Source: Sulfurospirillum oryzae
GTDB taxonomy: Bacteria > Campylobacterota > Campylobacteria > Campylobacterales > Sulfurospirillaceae
Direction: 5' to 3'
Length of the DNA stretch: 64,000 nucleotides
Assembly (NCBI RefSeq): GCF_025770725.1
Contig: NZ_JANZKZ010000004.1
Coordinates: forward strand, 62,001-126,000
The translations under genes and the position numbers were made by a program. The notes beneath the pieces were generated by a model, which ran no database searches, was not told the DNA's origin, and was given only the letters and a program-made list of their open reading frames with translations. Within the stretch, counting starts at the first letter, position 1; each line of letters opens with the position of its first letter. Below are positions 63,281 through 64,000 of the stretch, one piece after another.

Positions 63281-64000
63281 ATGACACGTAAACATGTAAA
63301 TTGGCATGCACAAGACTCGCAAGAGATTTTGGAAGCTTTACATGTAAACGAATATGAGGGCTTATCTTCGGATGAAATTGGAAAACGTCGATCACAGTAT
63401 GGCGCCAATATTTTGAGTAAAAAACAAGAAGAGTCGGCTTTAAAACTCTTCTTGCTTCAGTTTCACCAACCCCTTGTTTACATTCTTCTTCTAGCGTGTG
63501 TCATTATGGCGCTTTTAGAAGAGTGGATGGATACAGGGGTTATCTTTGCCGTTGTCTTTATCAATGCGATCATTGGTTACATGCAAGAGTCCAAAGCGCG
63601 TAAAGCCATTGAAGCACTCGTCAGACTGAGCCGTAGCAATGTGATGGTTCTTCGTGATGGTAAAAAGTTTCTGCTTGAATCTTCCTTGATTGTTGTTGGC
63701 GACATCGTACTGCTTTACTCCGGCGATAAAATTCCTGCGGATGTCAAACTTCTGCACTCCAAAGAGCTTAAAGTTGATGAGTCTTTACTGACGGGCGAGT
63801 CACTTTCTGTTGAAAAAAGCGTGGGCGTAGTGCATGCTGATACCCCTTTAGCCGATCGTGTCAATATGCTTTTTGCCTCAACACTGGTGACCTATGGACA
63901 GGGAATGGGTGTTGTGGTCAGTGTGGGAGATGAGAGCCAACTTGGCAAGATCAACGCAATGATTTCACAAGCGGATGTCCTCCAAACACCTCTTACGAAA
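63281..64000 (+). CDS. cation-transporting P-type ATPase, 3' end beyond window
   Basis: The first 240 residues of a P-type ATPase. An N-terminal cation-ATPase domain (NEYEGLSSDEIGKRRSQYG) precedes two membrane helices (about 67-85 and 87-103) and the actuator domain with LKVDESLLTGESL (TGES motif). The phosphorylation domain is outside the window. The start region resembles the P2-type calcium/magnesium or proton pumps; the ion cannot be named from this part. It has one TTTACATGTAAA copy at 63337-63348. Confidence 0.85.
   Translation, partial: MTRKHVNWHAQDSQEILEALHVNEYEGLSSDEIGKRRSQYGANILSKKQEESALKLFLLQFHQPLVYILLLACVIMALLEEWMDTGVIFAVVFINAIIGYMQESKARKAIEALVRLSRSNVMVLRDGKKFLLESSLIVVGDIVLLYSGDKIPADVKLLHSKELKVDESLLTGESLSVEKSVGVVHADTPLADRVNMLFASTLVTYGQGMGVVVSVGDESQLGKINAMISQADVLQTPLTK

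Larger units (their letters stand above)
17321..63348. repeat. dispersed palindrome TTACATGTAA, at least 15 exact copies
   Basis: Copies start at 17322, 18655, 22531, 25452, 28214, 28237, 37250, 37328, 37670, 38657, 38726, 61246, 61372, 62112 and 63338. Most extend to TTTACATGTAAA. Thirteen are inside genes; eleven of those are read in the frame giving Leu-His-Val, two in the frame giving Thr-Cys-Lys. Two form the leuA/pflB hairpin. I saw none in 1-17.3 kb and only one-base variants in the prophage. Confidence 0.8.

Overview
The window looks like a chromosome segment of a free-living Campylobacterota (epsilonproteobacterium), most likely Sulfurospirillum or a close relative. This is inferred from Campylobacter-type gene order (pglF-pglB-pglG ... 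cheY-prmA-ftsH-psd-like-pssA; pflB-serS-trpS-aroK-der), A+T-rich DNA, ovoA, and protein similarity recognised by eye. No database search was possible.

Region 1 (1-19.5 kb) is a sugar-nucleotide and N-glycosylation locus. The left part (nucleotide-sugar dehydrogenase, WbpB-like dehydrogenase, two WbpD-like acetyltransferases, SDR enzyme, aminotransferase, third acetyltransferase, PseA/WbpG-type amidotransferase with its own HisH and HisF) should build a diacetamido or acetamidino uronic-acid type sugar. Next come a glycosyltransferase-like protein, a Wzx-type flippase, two glycosyltransferases, then pglC, pglD, pglE, pglF and the oligosaccharyltransferase pglB. No PglK, PglH, PglI or PglJ is seen, so the glycan and its export probably differ from the Campylobacter jejuni heptasaccharide.

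Region 2 (19.6-42.8 kb) is housekeeping: pglG, hisH, hisA, cheY, prmA, ftsH, a Psd-like protein without the self-cleavage serine, pssA, a leucine leader peptide and leuA; then, on the minus strand, pflB, serS, trpS, aroK, der; then a DMT transporter, kdsA, ovoA, an acetate transporter, ribH, nusB, pyrF, an AsmA protein, and tRNA-Ser(GCU).

Region 3 (42.9-56.5 kb) is the standout: a complete-looking filamentous-phage (inovirus) prophage of about 13.6 kb, inserted in tRNA-Ser and bounded by a 24-bp direct repeat. It encodes a tyrosine integrase, HUH replication protein, Zot-like assembly ATPase, pVI-like, pIII-like and pVIII-like proteins, and its own secretin. Nearly all of it reads leftward in one tightly packed operon. 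Four consecutive ATGA overlaps connect five genes, two of them tiny (45 and 24 codons). Two small related HTH regulators sit at opposite ends, each beside its own type of 14-bp palindrome. A rightward module carries a nuclease-fold protein, a serine-rich exported protein and a secreted SNase-type nuclease.

Region 4 (56.7-64 kb) returns to chromosomal genes: Hsp20, LpxR-like lipid A deacylase, RND/MMPL exporter, LysE exporter, AraC regulator, Sel1-repeat protein and the start of a P-type ATPase. The palindrome TTACATGTAA is strikingly frequent in the chromosomal parts; I saw no exact copy in the first 17.3 kb or in the prophage.
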